Positions 1-7,763 of a stretch of 64,000 nucleotides of DNA are shown piece by piece. A program made the translations under genes and the position numbers. Source of the stretch: Spirosoma linguale DSM 74. GTDB taxonomy: Bacteria > Bacteroidota > Bacteroidia > Cytophagales > Spirosomataceae. The DNA is taken from the NCBI GenBank assembly GCA_000024525.1, contig CP001769.1, forward strand, positions 3,629,001 to 3,693,000, read 5' to 3'. A model generated the notes under the pieces. The model worked only from the letters and a program-made list of their open reading frames with translations, searched no databases and had not been told where the DNA came from. Numbering within the stretch: position 1 is the first letter of the stretch; each line of letters opens with the position of its first letter.

Positions 1-370
1 CTTCCATAACAACGGCGATCCGAAAGTATATGGAGGAAGCGCCGATGTAATGGTTCGTAGCTTCGACCGGCGCATTGAATCGTTATTCTACCTGGCCGAT
101 CCACGCGTAAAACAGCAGGCAATTTTAATCCTGAAATACAACCTTCGGGATAATGTCAACGCTTACGAACTGAAAGAGGACGGCGATTTCAAGAAATGTG
201 AAGTGCCAACCGGGGGCGAGCCCTTCAGCATCCACCAGCGTTTCTTCGAAATTACGGAAAAGGAAGTGATGGATGCCCGCCTTTTCGACGGTGAGCTTAA
301 GCCTGCAGAGGTGGCTCAAATTGAGGAAGAGTATCAGGAAGGCGCCGAACGCGCTATTGCTAATATTTAA
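1..370 (+). CDS. ppk1: Polyphosphate kinase 1, C-terminal fragment (5' end outside window)
   Basis: The reading frame is open from the first bases of the window and ends at a TAA at 368-370, so only the last ~122 residues are present. Polyphosphate kinase reversibly transfers the gamma-phosphate of ATP onto polyphosphate. The fragment begins FHNNGDPKVYGGSAD, followed by a segment around SFDRRIESLFYLADP that resembles the conserved C-terminal catalytic domain of PPK1, where the active-site loops and the D-x-R-R-x-E segment lie. The in-frame ATG at 50 is internal and not a start. A long hairpin terminator follows. The family call rests on recall of this conserved block; the rest of the enzyme cannot be judged. 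Confidence 0.85.
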   Translation, partial: FHNNGDPKVYGGSADVMVRSFDRRIESLFYLADPRVKQQAILILKYNLRDNVNAYELKEDGDFKKCEVPTGGEPFSIHQRFFEITEKEVMDARLFDGELKPAEVAQIEEEYQEGAERAIANI

Positions 371-379
371 TCCAGCAGT

Positions 380-446
380 AAGCAAAACGGGGTGGTTTGA
401 CGAATAATATTCGTCAAACCACCCCGTTTTGCTTAGGCTTGTTTTT
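380..446 (+). terminator. Long perfect hairpin with T-run after ppk1
   Basis: Two 27-nt arms at 380-406 and 408-434 are exact reverse complements around a single base, so the real loop will be a few bases larger. The run GTTTTTTTAT follows at 441-450. This looks like a strong intrinsic terminator for ppk1. It is much longer than a usual terminator stem and may also block read-through from the other strand. Confidence 0.85.
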
Positions 447-513
447 TTATAGACCCGTCCCATCCCTTCTTTTTGTATATTCGCCAACCTAACTGTAATT
501 GTGTCGTCACTGA

Positions 514-1755
514 ATGGAGCGTTTTACCGGCCTACTAGGCATTGTTTTAATTCTGGGTATTGCTTATGCCCTTTCTGATAATCGTAAAGCCATTAATTAT
601 CGTACTGTTGGGGTAGGGCTTGCGCTTCAATTTGGTCTGGCTGTTTTCGTCTTAAAAACGGACGTTGGACAGCGTCTCTTTCAGGGTCTTGGCTATTATG
701 TTGATCGATTGCTTCAAAAAGCCAATATTGGTGCCGAGTTCGTTTTCTCCTCTTTGGTGAGACCGGATATACTTACAAGAGCTTTTGGCCCCGAGAACAG
801 CTTTATTTTCTTCTTCAAGGTTGTTCCAACCATCATTTTTGTAGCCGTTTTGGTCAACATTTTTTATCACCTTGGCATCATGCAGCGCATCGTGGCGGTG
901 ATGGCCAAAGCCATGAAATGGTTGATGGGCGTGAGTGGAGCCGAAGCGTTGTCCAACGTTGCCAGTACATTTGTTGGGCAGGTAGAAGCGCAGATCATGA
1001 TTAAGCCGTACCTCAATGGCATGACCAATTCTGAACTACTCGCCAGCATGACCGGTTCGTTTGCTTGTATAGCCGGGGGTGTACTAGCGGTTTACATTTC
1101 TTTGGGCGTGCCTGCCCCTTACCTACTGGCGGCCAGCATTATGGCTGCACCGGGGGCGTTGGTAATTAGCAAGATTGTAATGCCGGAAACGCAGGTATCA
1201 GAAACCCAGGGAACGGTTAAAGTTGAAATCAAAAAAATCTACGCGAACCTGCTCGATGCCATTGCCGCTGGTGCTAGCGAAGGGCTTAAAGTAGGGTTTA
1301 ATGTAGTGGCCATGCTGATCGGTTTTATCGCTCTGATCGCACTGATCGATAGCCTGATGTTTCGCATAGGTTTCTACATTTTCAACGTCGATTTTCTGAG
1401 CCTTAACTACCTGCTTGGCAAACTTTTCTCTCTGTTTGCCTGGGCAATGGGCGTACCAGCGAAAGACATCGAAGCCGCTGGTGCCCTGATGGGGACGAAA
1501 ATGGTGGTTAATGAATTTGTTGCGTATCTGGACTTAGTGAAGATAAAGCAGACGCTTGACCCTAAAACAATCGCTATCGTCAGCTTTGCTCTGTGTGGCT
1601 TTGCCAACTTTAGTTCGATTGCCATTCAGGTCGGGGGCATTGGCGAACTAGCGCCAAAACGCCGGAGCGATCTGGCGCGCATTGGCTTCAAAGCACTTAT
1701 TTGCGGTACGCTGGCAAGTTATATGTCGGCTACCATCGCTGGATTGCTTTTGTAG
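514..1755 (+). CDS. CNT-family (NupC-like) concentrative nucleoside transporter
   Basis: This 413-residue inner-membrane protein is predicted to import nucleosides by cation symport. Hydrophobic segments run along the whole chain: about 5-20, 33-47, 100-118, several between 180 and 215, 262-282 and 350-412. The segment at about 139-166 (GVSGAEALSNVASTFVGQ, then EAQIMIKPYL) matches the conserved CNT core, where Glu and Asn residues bind the nucleoside. Length fits bacterial NupC (~400). It is flanked by terminators at 380-446 and 1791-1824, so it is probably a single-gene unit. Substrate (pyrimidine versus broad) cannot be told from the sequence. Confidence 0.9.
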   Translation: MERFTGLLGIVLILGIAYALSDNRKAINYRTVGVGLALQFGLAVFVLKTDVGQRLFQGLGYYVDRLLQKANIGAEFVFSSLVRPDILTRAFGPENSFIFFFKVVPTIIFVAVLVNIFYHLGIMQRIVAVMAKAMKWLMGVSGAEALSNVASTFVGQVEAQIMIKPYLNGMTNSELLASMTGSFACIAGGVLAVYISLGVPAPYLLAASIMAAPGALVISKIVMPETQVSETQGTVKVEIKKIYANLLDAIAAGASEGLKVGFNVVAMLIGFIALIALIDSLMFRIGFYIFNVDFLSLNYLLGKLFSLFAWAMGVPAKDIEAAGALMGTKMVVNEFVAYLDLVKIKQTLDPKTIAIVSFALCGFANFSSIAIQVGGIGELAPKRRSDLARIGFKALICGTLASYMSATIAGLLL

Positions 1756-1790
1756 CCAACCGCTTTTATACATATTGGAATTTATGTCTC

Positions 1791-1824
1791 AACCAGCTGA
1801 TCTAACAGATTAGCTGGTTTTTTT
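1791..1824 (+). terminator. Intrinsic terminator after the CNT transporter
   Basis: AACCAGCT at 1791-1798 pairs with AGCTGGTT at 1812-1819. The stem extends inward by about four more pairs including one G-T, and a T-run lies at 1818-1824. Confidence 0.85.
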
Positions 1825-1910
1825 GTATCACATACGGTGAACCATTAGCTTACAGCCCTTTTAAGCCATACTATTTTTTCTTTCCATTATTCAATTCTAC
1901 CTTCGATTTA

Positions 1911-1918
1911 TACGTTTG
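1911..1918 (+). promoter_or_regulatory. TAnnTTTG -7 element upstream of the acyl-CoA ligase
   Basis: TACGTTTG matches the Bacteroidota -7 consensus TAnnTTTG, 23 bp before the ATG at 1942. I see no clear -33 TTTG at the usual distance, so this is a plausible but unproven promoter. Confidence 0.4.
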
Positions 1919-1941
1919 TTAAACAATACAATTAGGCTACC

Positions 1942-3633
1942 ATGATTCAGACAAAGCTCATCCCCCGCACTACCGAAGCTCACGAGCCCCCTTTACTTAT
2001 AAAAAACCTGCTCGCGCAGTCACTCAAGTATGAGCCTCAGCGCGAAATAGTCTACCGGGATCTTTTCCGAATGGATTACACTCGGTTTAATCAGCGTGTC
2101 AGGCAACTCGCGAACGTCCTGACCGATCTGAACGTACAACCGGGCGACACAGTAGCTGTCCTCGACTGGGATAGCCACCGATATCTTGAATGCTTTTTGG
2201 GTGTAACCAGTACCGGGGCCATACTGCACACGATAAATATCCGGCTTTCGCCGTCGCAGATTCTGTATACAATGAATCACGCTCAGGACAAGGTCGTTTT
2301 CATCCACGAAGATTTCCTTCCGATCCTGGCCGCCATAAAACCTCAACTAACCACCGTTGAAACGTATGTTATACTCAGTGATAAAGTATACACCGGTACC
2401 TCGGAGATTAACTCACTTGCCGAATTACCGGAGGGCTTTTCGGGCGAATACGAAGCTTTGCTAAAAGGAGCTTCGGAGCAGTACGAATTTCCGGACTTCG
2501 ACGAGAATACCTGGGCAACCACCTTCTACACAACCGGAACGACAGGCAATCCGAAAGGTGTCTATTTTTCACACCGGCAATTGTTCATGCATACGATGGG
2601 CCTCCTGACATATATCATCGGTTACGAAGCCATGCCATTTAAAGGCTCTACGGATGTTTATATGCCCATTACACCTATGTTTCACGTACATGCGTGGGGA
2701 TTTCCATTTCTGGCAACGATGATGTCAGCAAAGCAGGTTTATCCCGGCCGATATGAACCGGAAGTGCTGCTTAAATTGCTCATCACCGAAGGCGTGACCC
2801 TGTCCCATTGTGTACCTACCATCCTGAATATGCTGGTGAGTAGCCCGGCCGCACCCAAATTTAAACAGAACCTTAGTCGGTGGAAAGTGCTTATTGGTGG
2901 CTCGGCCCTCACAAAAGGGCTTGCCAAAGCCGCAACAGAACTGGGCATTACGGTCATGTCAGGCTACGGCATGTCAGAAACAGCTCCGGTTATGGCAGTC
3001 GGTTATTTAAATGAGCAGGAAAAACAACTATCGCCGGAGGAGCAGATTGACCTACGGACTCGTGCCGGGCGGATATCGCCATTTATTGAGATGCGGCTGA
3101 TGGATGACGACGGCAATTTCGTTCCACATGATGGCCATTCACTGGGTGAAATTGTAGCCCGTGGCCCCTGGCTCACCCAGGGCTATTACGAAGATCCCGA
3201 ACGAGGTGCTGACCTCTGGAAAGGCGGCTGGCTTCATACAGGCGATGTAGCCAGTATCACGCCCGACTATTGGGTAGTAATTGCTGATCGCACCAAAGAC
3301 GTGATTAAGACCGGGGGTGAATGGGTATCTTCGCTGGATATGGAAGATGTTCTGTCGCAGATCGAAGGGGTAGCTGAATCGGCTGTTATCGGCTTGCCGG
3401 ACGACCGCTGGGGTGAGCGTCCACATGCAATTATTGTTCAGAAGCCAGGTTACACCCTACAGGCCGAAGGCATAAAAGCAGGTTTACAGGCTAAAGTTGA
3501 ACGGGGCGAACTGCACAAATGGTATGTTCCCGACCGTATAGTTTTTGTTACAGAAATTCCTAAAACCAGCGTTGGTAAAATTGACAAAAAGAAGATACGC
3601 AGCGAGATGAAAGAGCTAATTTTGGGAAAATAA
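1942..3633 (+). CDS. Fatty-acid/medium-chain acyl-CoA ligase (ANL superfamily)
   Basis: This 563-residue adenylate-forming enzyme is predicted to activate a carboxylic acid with ATP and join it to coenzyme A. The P-loop-like AMP-binding motif is at about 193-211 (TFYTTGTTGNPKGVYFSH). A GYGMSETAP motif lies near 345. The hinge and C-terminal domain follow (GWLHTGDVA, DRTKDVIKTGGEW), and the catalytic lysine is K546 in PKTSVGKIDKK. The GGEWVSSLDMED stretch and overall layout resemble AlkK/FadD-type medium-chain ligases rather than acetyl-CoA synthetase, but chain length is an inference. It starts at ATG 1942 after a -7-like element and is followed 42 bp later by a small phosphodiesterase gene. 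Confidence 0.9.
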   Translation: MIQTKLIPRTTEAHEPPLLIKNLLAQSLKYEPQREIVYRDLFRMDYTRFNQRVRQLANVLTDLNVQPGDTVAVLDWDSHRYLECFLGVTSTGAILHTINIRLSPSQILYTMNHAQDKVVFIHEDFLPILAAIKPQLTTVETYVILSDKVYTGTSEINSLAELPEGFSGEYEALLKGASEQYEFPDFDENTWATTFYTTGTTGNPKGVYFSHRQLFMHTMGLLTYIIGYEAMPFKGSTDVYMPITPMFHVHAWGFPFLATMMSAKQVYPGRYEPEVLLKLLITEGVTLSHCVPTILNMLVSSPAAPKFKQNLSRWKVLIGGSALTKGLAKAATELGITVMSGYGMSETAPVMAVGYLNEQEKQLSPEEQIDLRTRAGRISPFIEMRLMDDDGNFVPHDGHSLGEIVARGPWLTQGYYEDPERGADLWKGGWLHTGDVASITPDYWVVIADRTKDVIKTGGEWVSSLDMEDVLSQIEGVAESAVIGLPDDRWGERPHAIIVQKPGYTLQAEGIKAGLQAKVERGELHKWYVPDRIVFVTEIPKTSVGKIDKKKIRSEMKELILGK

Positions 3634-3663
3634 GTCAGTACCCTCCTACTGACTTACCAACGT

Positions 3664-3671
3664 TACATTTG
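3664..3671 (+). promoter_or_regulatory. TAnnTTTG -7 element almost touching the start codon
   Basis: TACATTTG ends four bases before the ATG at 3676. In Bacteroidota, transcription starts a few bases after this element, so the mRNA would begin at or next to the AUG. No convincing -33 box is visible. Confidence 0.45.
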
Positions 3672-3675
3672 CCAT

Positions 3676-4167
3676 ATGACCCGCATCGGATTTTTATCGG
3701 ACACCCATAGCTATCTGGACCCTCAGGTTTTCACTCATTTTGAAGCTTGCGATGAGGTCTGGCATGCTGGCGATGTTGGCAATATGGAGGTCGCCGATGC
3801 CTTAAAACGCTTTCGCCCTTTACGAATTGTATGTGGTAACATTGACAACGAATCAATTGAGTTACCCTTAAACCAACGTTTTACGCTGGAAGGGTTCGAC
3901 ATCTGGATGACACACATTGGCGGAACTCCCCCCAATTACAATCCAACCACGCGCCCACAACTCAAGGCAAGTCGACCCGATATTTTCATCTGTGGCCATT
4001 CGCATATTCTTAAAGTTGTTCGCGATCCAGCCATGAATAATTTACTGTTCATGAATCCTGGCGCAGCTGGCAAAACGGGCTTTCACAAAATGCGCACCGT
4101 TTTACGCTTTTCGCTCGACGCCGGTCGTATTCTGGACATGCAGGTTATTGAGCTGGGTAAAAAGTAA
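3676..4167 (+). CDS. YfcE/MJ0936-type metallophosphoesterase
   Basis: This 163-residue cytoplasmic calcineurin-like phosphodiesterase has every metal-binding motif visible: D9-x-H11 (SDTH), D33 in AGDVGN, N55 in CGNIDNE, H80 in THIGG and H108/H110 in CGHSH. Length matches the small YfcE family, which hydrolyses phosphodiester model substrates with two divalent metals; physiological substrates are generally unknown. The gene sits 42 bp after the acyl-CoA ligase but has its own TAnnTTTG element at 3664-3671, so it may be transcribed separately. It is convergent with ftsH across a shared terminator that overlaps its TAA stop. Confidence 0.9.
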   Translation: MTRIGFLSDTHSYLDPQVFTHFEACDEVWHAGDVGNMEVADALKRFRPLRIVCGNIDNESIELPLNQRFTLEGFDIWMTHIGGTPPNYNPTTRPQLKASRPDIFICGHSHILKVVRDPAMNNLLFMNPGAAGKTGFHKMRTVLRFSLDAGRILDMQVIELGKK

Positions 4168-4200
4168 AAAAGGTCTCGTGTTCGCACGAGACCTTTTTTA
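4165..4200. terminator. Bidirectional terminator between the phosphodiesterase and ftsH
   Basis: Perfect 16-bp arms at 4165-4180 and 4185-4200 surround a TTCG tetraloop. A-runs and T-runs at the two ends give a U-tract on either strand, so it can end both convergent transcripts. The left arm begins with the TAA stop codon of the phosphodiesterase gene. Confidence 0.9.
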
Positions 4201-4216
4201 CTTTGCTTTACTTATA

Positions 4217-6247
4217 TCAAATAGGAAGCGATTCTGGTTCCGTTTCGGCAGGTTTCGACTCCTTGCCGATCTCTTCCTTCACTTCTTCAGCTACTCCTTT
4301 GTTCTTGTAAGCCTGATAAACCGTTTCACGCTCGAATGGACGCTTACCGATCAGACGAACCAAGTCATTTTGATAAAGAATCTCTTTTTCAAGTAACTCT
4401 TTAGCCAGAATTTCCAGGGCATCGCGGTGCTCAGTCAACAGATTTTTCGTACGCTCATAAGCTAGGCTAACGATTTTACGAACTTCATCATCAATGTGCT
4501 TGGCCGTTTCTTCCGAGTAAGGCTTGTTGAAGTTATAATCCGACTGTTTGGAATCGTAGAAAGATACGTTACCAATTTTATCGTTCATGCCATACATCGT
4601 CACCATGCTATAAGCGAGTTTGGTAATTCGCTCCAAATCGCTTAGCGCACCGGTAGATACTTTACCAAAGATCAGATCTTCGGAAGCACGGCCACCTAAC
4701 GCCATACACATCTCGTCCATAAGCTGCTCAGTACGGTACAGGTACTGTTCGCGAGGTAAATACTGAGCATATCCCAGCGCAGCTACACCACGCGGTACAA
4801 TCGTCACTTTTACGAGGGGGTCGGCATGTTCAAGGTACCAGCCTGCCACTGCGTGACCAGCTTCGTGATAGGCTACGATCTCTTTTTCCTCCGGAGATAT
4901 GATCTTGTTCTTCTTTTCCAGACCACCAATCACACGATCCATCGCATCCTGGAAGTCTTTCATATCAACAGCTTCTTTATCACTACGAGCAGCAATAAGA
5001 GCAGCCTCGTTACAAACGTTGGCAATTTCTGCACCCGCAAAACCGGGGGTTTGAGCTGCCAGCTCTTTAGGATCAACATCAGCAGCCAGTTTGATCGGCT
5101 TTAAATGGACCCGGAAGATAGCTTCGCGGCCAATAATATCCGGCTTGTCGATGCTGATCTGACGGTCAAAACGGCCTGGACGCTGCAAGGCGGAGTCCAG
5201 TACATCAGGGCGGTTGGTTGCAGCCAAAATAATGATACCCGAGTCGGTGGCAAAGCCATCCATTTCCACGAGTAATGAGTTGAGGGTGTTTTCCCGCTCA
5301 TCATTTGCACCGGGCATAGAACCACGACCACGTGAACGCCCTACCGCATCAATCTCATCGATAAAGATGATACAAGGTGCTTTCTCTTTTGCCTGCTTAA
5401 ACAGGTCGCGCACCCGTGCCGCACCCACACCAACGAACATCTCAACGAAGTCAGAACCCGACAGGGAGAAGAAGGGAACACCCGCTTCGCCAGCAACGGC
5501 TTTTGCCAGCAGGGTTTTACCTGTACCCGGAGGGCCTATGAGCAAAGCACCTTTAGGAATTTTTGCACCCAGCTTCGTGAACTTGGTTGGATTCTTGAGA
5601 TAATCAACAATTTCTTTGATCTCCTCCTTTGCTTCGTCAAGGCCGGCAACATCGTTGAACGTGATCTTTACCTTGTTATCAGCATCGAACAGGGCAGCTT
5701 TAGATTTTCCAATGTTGAAAATCTGCCCTCCAGGCCCACCGGCTCCAGACATACGTCCGAGCAGGAAATACATGGCCAGTATCATCACGATCAGGAAACC
5801 CCAGGTACTGATGATGCTGCCAAAGTCACTTCTGGTTTCGAACTTAAGGTCGATTTTTTCATTGTCGGGTTGCCCTTGCTGAAGTTGGTCCAAATCCTTT
5901 TTGAACGTTTCGCCAGAGGCAATCTGAAACTGAAAATGGGGTCCCTGGTTGTTCCCAAAATAGGGCTTATCGGCAAATCGATTCTTGTATCTGGGACTCT
6001 GAGCGGCTTGTTGCGTAAGCGTCACTTCGGCGATCTTGTCATTAACGACAATAGCCTCGGCGACCTCATGATCTTTCACCATACGCTCAAACTGCTTCTG
6101 CGAGATTTCCTGGGTAGCCGAACTTCTGTTAAAGAACGTAATGCCAAGAATAGCGGCAATCAGCAACGCAACAATCCAGCCCTGGAAATTGGGTTTACGT
6201 GGCCCACCACGGGGTACTAACGGATTTCTATTATTATTTTCTGCCAT
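4217..6247 (-). CDS. ftsH: ATP-dependent zinc metalloprotease FtsH
   Basis: This 676-residue inner-membrane AAA+ protease degrades misassembled membrane proteins and selected regulators. Transmembrane segments are at about 23-40 and 148-164, with a periplasmic domain between. Walker A GPPGTGKT is at 238-245, Walker B IIFIDEID at 293-300, the second region of homology at about 342-361 (ATNRPDVLD...RPGRFDR), and the zinc site HEAGH at 461-465. Length is typical for the family, with a slightly extended acidic C-tail. It lies downstream of rsfS on the same strand, across a 146-bp gap containing three small hairpins. Nothing suggests damage. Confidence 0.97.
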   Translation of the reverse strand: MAENNNRNPLVPRGGPRKPNFQGWIVALLIAAILGITFFNRSSATQEISQKQFERMVKDHEVAEAIVVNDKIAEVTLTQQAAQSPRYKNRFADKPYFGNNQGPHFQFQIASGETFKKDLDQLQQGQPDNEKIDLKFETRSDFGSIISTWGFLIVMILAMYFLLGRMSGAGGPGGQIFNIGKSKAALFDADNKVKITFNDVAGLDEAKEEIKEIVDYLKNPTKFTKLGAKIPKGALLIGPPGTGKTLLAKAVAGEAGVPFFSLSGSDFVEMFVGVGAARVRDLFKQAKEKAPCIIFIDEIDAVGRSRGRGSMPGANDERENTLNSLLVEMDGFATDSGIIILAATNRPDVLDSALQRPGRFDRQISIDKPDIIGREAIFRVHLKPIKLAADVDPKELAAQTPGFAGAEIANVCNEAALIAARSDKEAVDMKDFQDAMDRVIGGLEKKNKIISPEEKEIVAYHEAGHAVAGWYLEHADPLVKVTIVPRGVAALGYAQYLPREQYLYRTEQLMDEMCMALGGRASEDLIFGKVSTGALSDLERITKLAYSMVTMYGMNDKIGNVSFYDSKQSDYNFNKPYSEETAKHIDDEVRKIVSLAYERTKNLLTEHRDALEILAKELLEKEILYQNDLVRLIGKRPFERETVYQAYKNKGVAEEVKEEIGKESKPAETEPESLPI

Positions 6248-6283
6248 TTCCTCAGGTTGTACTAACGGATTACATGGGTAACA

Positions 6284-6358
6284 CCGTTTTGCGGTTGATT
6301 GTTTCTATCGCGAAACGGTTAGGACAGACGGTTCGTCTGCCCCATAAACGGGCCGTTT
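6284..6358 (-). promoter_or_regulatory. Three consecutive small hairpins in the rsfS-ftsH intergenic region
   Basis: Between rsfS and ftsH, CCGTTTTGCG at 6284-6293 pairs with CGCGAAACGG at 6309-6318 with one mismatch. CAGACG at 6325-6330 pairs with CGTCTG at 6334-6339. AAACGG/CCGTTT form a third hairpin at 6346-6358. No long U-run follows on the minus strand. The function is unknown; an mRNA-processing or attenuation role for the ftsH leader is only a guess. Confidence 0.4.
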
Positions 6359-6393
6359 AAAGGGTATGTTTAAACAGCCAAGCTAAATTTTTC

Positions 6394-6789
6394 TCAGGAG
6401 GCTACTGCCAAATCGTTGTCTGCTATCAAACTAATTTCAGCGTCGCCCCAAAGCTGTTCAAGATCATAAAACGAGCGTCTGTCTTTCTTGAACACGTGAG
6501 CAACTACATCCACATAGTCAAGCAAAATCCACTCTCGATTCAGCTTCCCTTCCCTATGCCACGGATCTTGCTTACTAGCCTTATAAACTTCTTCTTCAAT
6601 GGAGGTCGAAATAGCGTCAATCTGTGTGTCGGAGTTCCCTGAGCAAAGGACGAAGTAATCACAGATTGCGTTTTTTACTTTTCGCAAATCCATAACAACA
6701 ATGTCCTGTGCTTTTTTCTCCTGCATTCCCCGAACTACGAAATCACGTATCTGCTCGGCTGTAAACTCACTATTTTTGTTAATTCTCAT
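6394..6789 (-). CDS. rsfS: Ribosomal silencing factor RsfS
   Basis: This 131-residue protein of the RsfS/Iojap family binds ribosomal protein uL14 and blocks joining of the subunits in starvation. The family core is present in order: the region around KKAQDIVVMDLR, then CDYFVLCSGNSDTQI, then WHREGKLNREWILLDYVDVVAHVF. Length fits the family (about 105-140), with a short variable C-tail. It lies directly upstream of ftsH on the same strand and is divergent from birA, an arrangement familiar in Bacteroidota. The shared upstream region is only about 110 bp. Confidence 0.93.
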   Translation of the reverse strand: MRINKNSEFTAEQIRDFVVRGMQEKKAQDIVVMDLRKVKNAICDYFVLCSGNSDTQIDAISTSIEEEVYKASKQDPWHREGKLNREWILLDYVDVVAHVFKKDRRSFYDLEQLWGDAEISLIADNDLAVAS

Positions 6790-6904
6790 GCTTTCGGTTT
6801 AACATTGCACGATAAGCCAGTCAGCGGGTACATAATCAATATAAGGGTGTTGAGTCCCCCGGCACCATTCATTGGCTCTCTATACTACTAAATTATATAT
6901 TATT

Positions 6905-7681
6905 TTGTACAAAATCCATCCCAAAACGCTTTTTGTTGGGCAAATTCTCCAATACCTGCCAAGCTGTCAGTCAACTAACGACGAAGCTTCCGTTTTGATT
7001 GCACAAATCGACCCAAATGAAGGACTAGTTGTCATTACTGACAATCAAACCGCTGGCCGGGGTCAACGGGGTAATCAGTGGGAAGCCAAAGCAGGTGAAA
7101 ATCTGACCTTTTCCCTGATTTTAAAGCCTGGATTTTTGATGGCAACCGAGCAGTTTTGGTTGAACATAGCTGTTTCCTTAGGTATATACGATGCGCTCCA
7201 ACCCCTTGTCGGGCCCTCACTTCGCATCAAATGGCCAAACGACATTTACGTCGGCAATCAGAAATTAGGAGGAATATTGATTGAGAATACGCTGCATGGC
7301 TACAGTATTGCCTGGTCGGTAGTTGGTATAGGCCTTAATGTAAATCAGATTGATTTCGGCTACTCTACCGCCACTTCTCTGCAGGCATTGGCCCCTTTAC
7401 CCAATACCTACGATCTGCCCGGACTACTTAGCCGGCTTTGCGAGACTCTGGAACAACGTTATCTGCAATTATTGGCGGGCCAGCGCGACACGCTAAAGAT
7501 CAACTACCTGCAAATACTGTATCGCTTTCAGCAAGAACACCGCTTTGAAAGCGAAGGACAATCGTTTAGAGGCACTATTATAGGAATAGACCCCCACGGC
7601 CGACTCGCTATTCAGGTTAACGGCCAGATTCGTTATTTCGCCTTTAAGGAAGTAAGTTTCGATATAGAAGGTAGGAGTTAG
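6905..7681 (+). CDS. birA: Biotin--[acetyl-CoA-carboxylase] ligase (BirA, catalytic domain only)
   Basis: This enzyme makes biotinyl-AMP and attaches biotin to the carboxyl carrier protein of biotin-dependent carboxylases. The protein has the catalytic core: the CQSTNDEA substrate-entry motif, GRGQRGNQWE biotin-binding loop, RIKWPNDIYV and KLGGILIENT. No N-terminal DNA-binding helix-turn-helix is present, so it is a monofunctional class I enzyme. No ATG fits. TTG at 6905 gives the N-terminus YKIHPKTLFVG that I associate with the family, whereas an in-frame TTG at 6872 would add 11 residues, so the start is uncertain. The last codons and TAG stop lie inside the inverted repeat at 7669-7761. 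Confidence 0.9.
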   Translation: MYKIHPKTLFVGQILQYLPSCQSTNDEASVLIAQIDPNEGLVVITDNQTAGRGQRGNQWEAKAGENLTFSLILKPGFLMATEQFWLNIAVSLGIYDALQPLVGPSLRIKWPNDIYVGNQKLGGILIENTLHGYSIAWSVVGIGLNVNQIDFGYSTATSLQALAPLPNTYDLPGLLSRLCETLEQRYLQLLAGQRDTLKINYLQILYRFQQEHRFESEGQSFRGTIIGIDPHGRLAIQVNGQIRYFAFKEVSFDIEGRS

Positions 7682-7761
7682 AAGCGAGGAGTGAGGAGTT
7701 GCTGACGCCAGTAGTATTCTCGCGTCAGCAACTCCTCACTCCTCGCTTCTAACTCCTACCT
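7669..7761. repeat. 40-bp-arm perfect inverted repeat (copy 1 of a dispersed palindromic element)
   Basis: Arms at 7669-7708 and 7722-7761 are exact reverse complements, and the 13-nt loop is CAGTAGTATTCTC. The element begins inside the last birA codons, contains the birA stop and ends three bases before the stop of the convergent phosphatase gene, so it is essentially the whole intergenic gap. The 45-bp core at 7693-7737, including the loop, recurs identically at 10462-10506. The arms consist largely of 7-nt GAGGAGT-like units. It probably acts as a bidirectional terminator, but the U-run is poor. Confidence 0.9.
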
Positions 7762-7763
7762 CC

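Noticed and set aside
50..370. Treating the ATG at 50 as the start of a small protein
   Set aside because: The frame is open to the window edge and encodes conserved PPK1 sequence before it.
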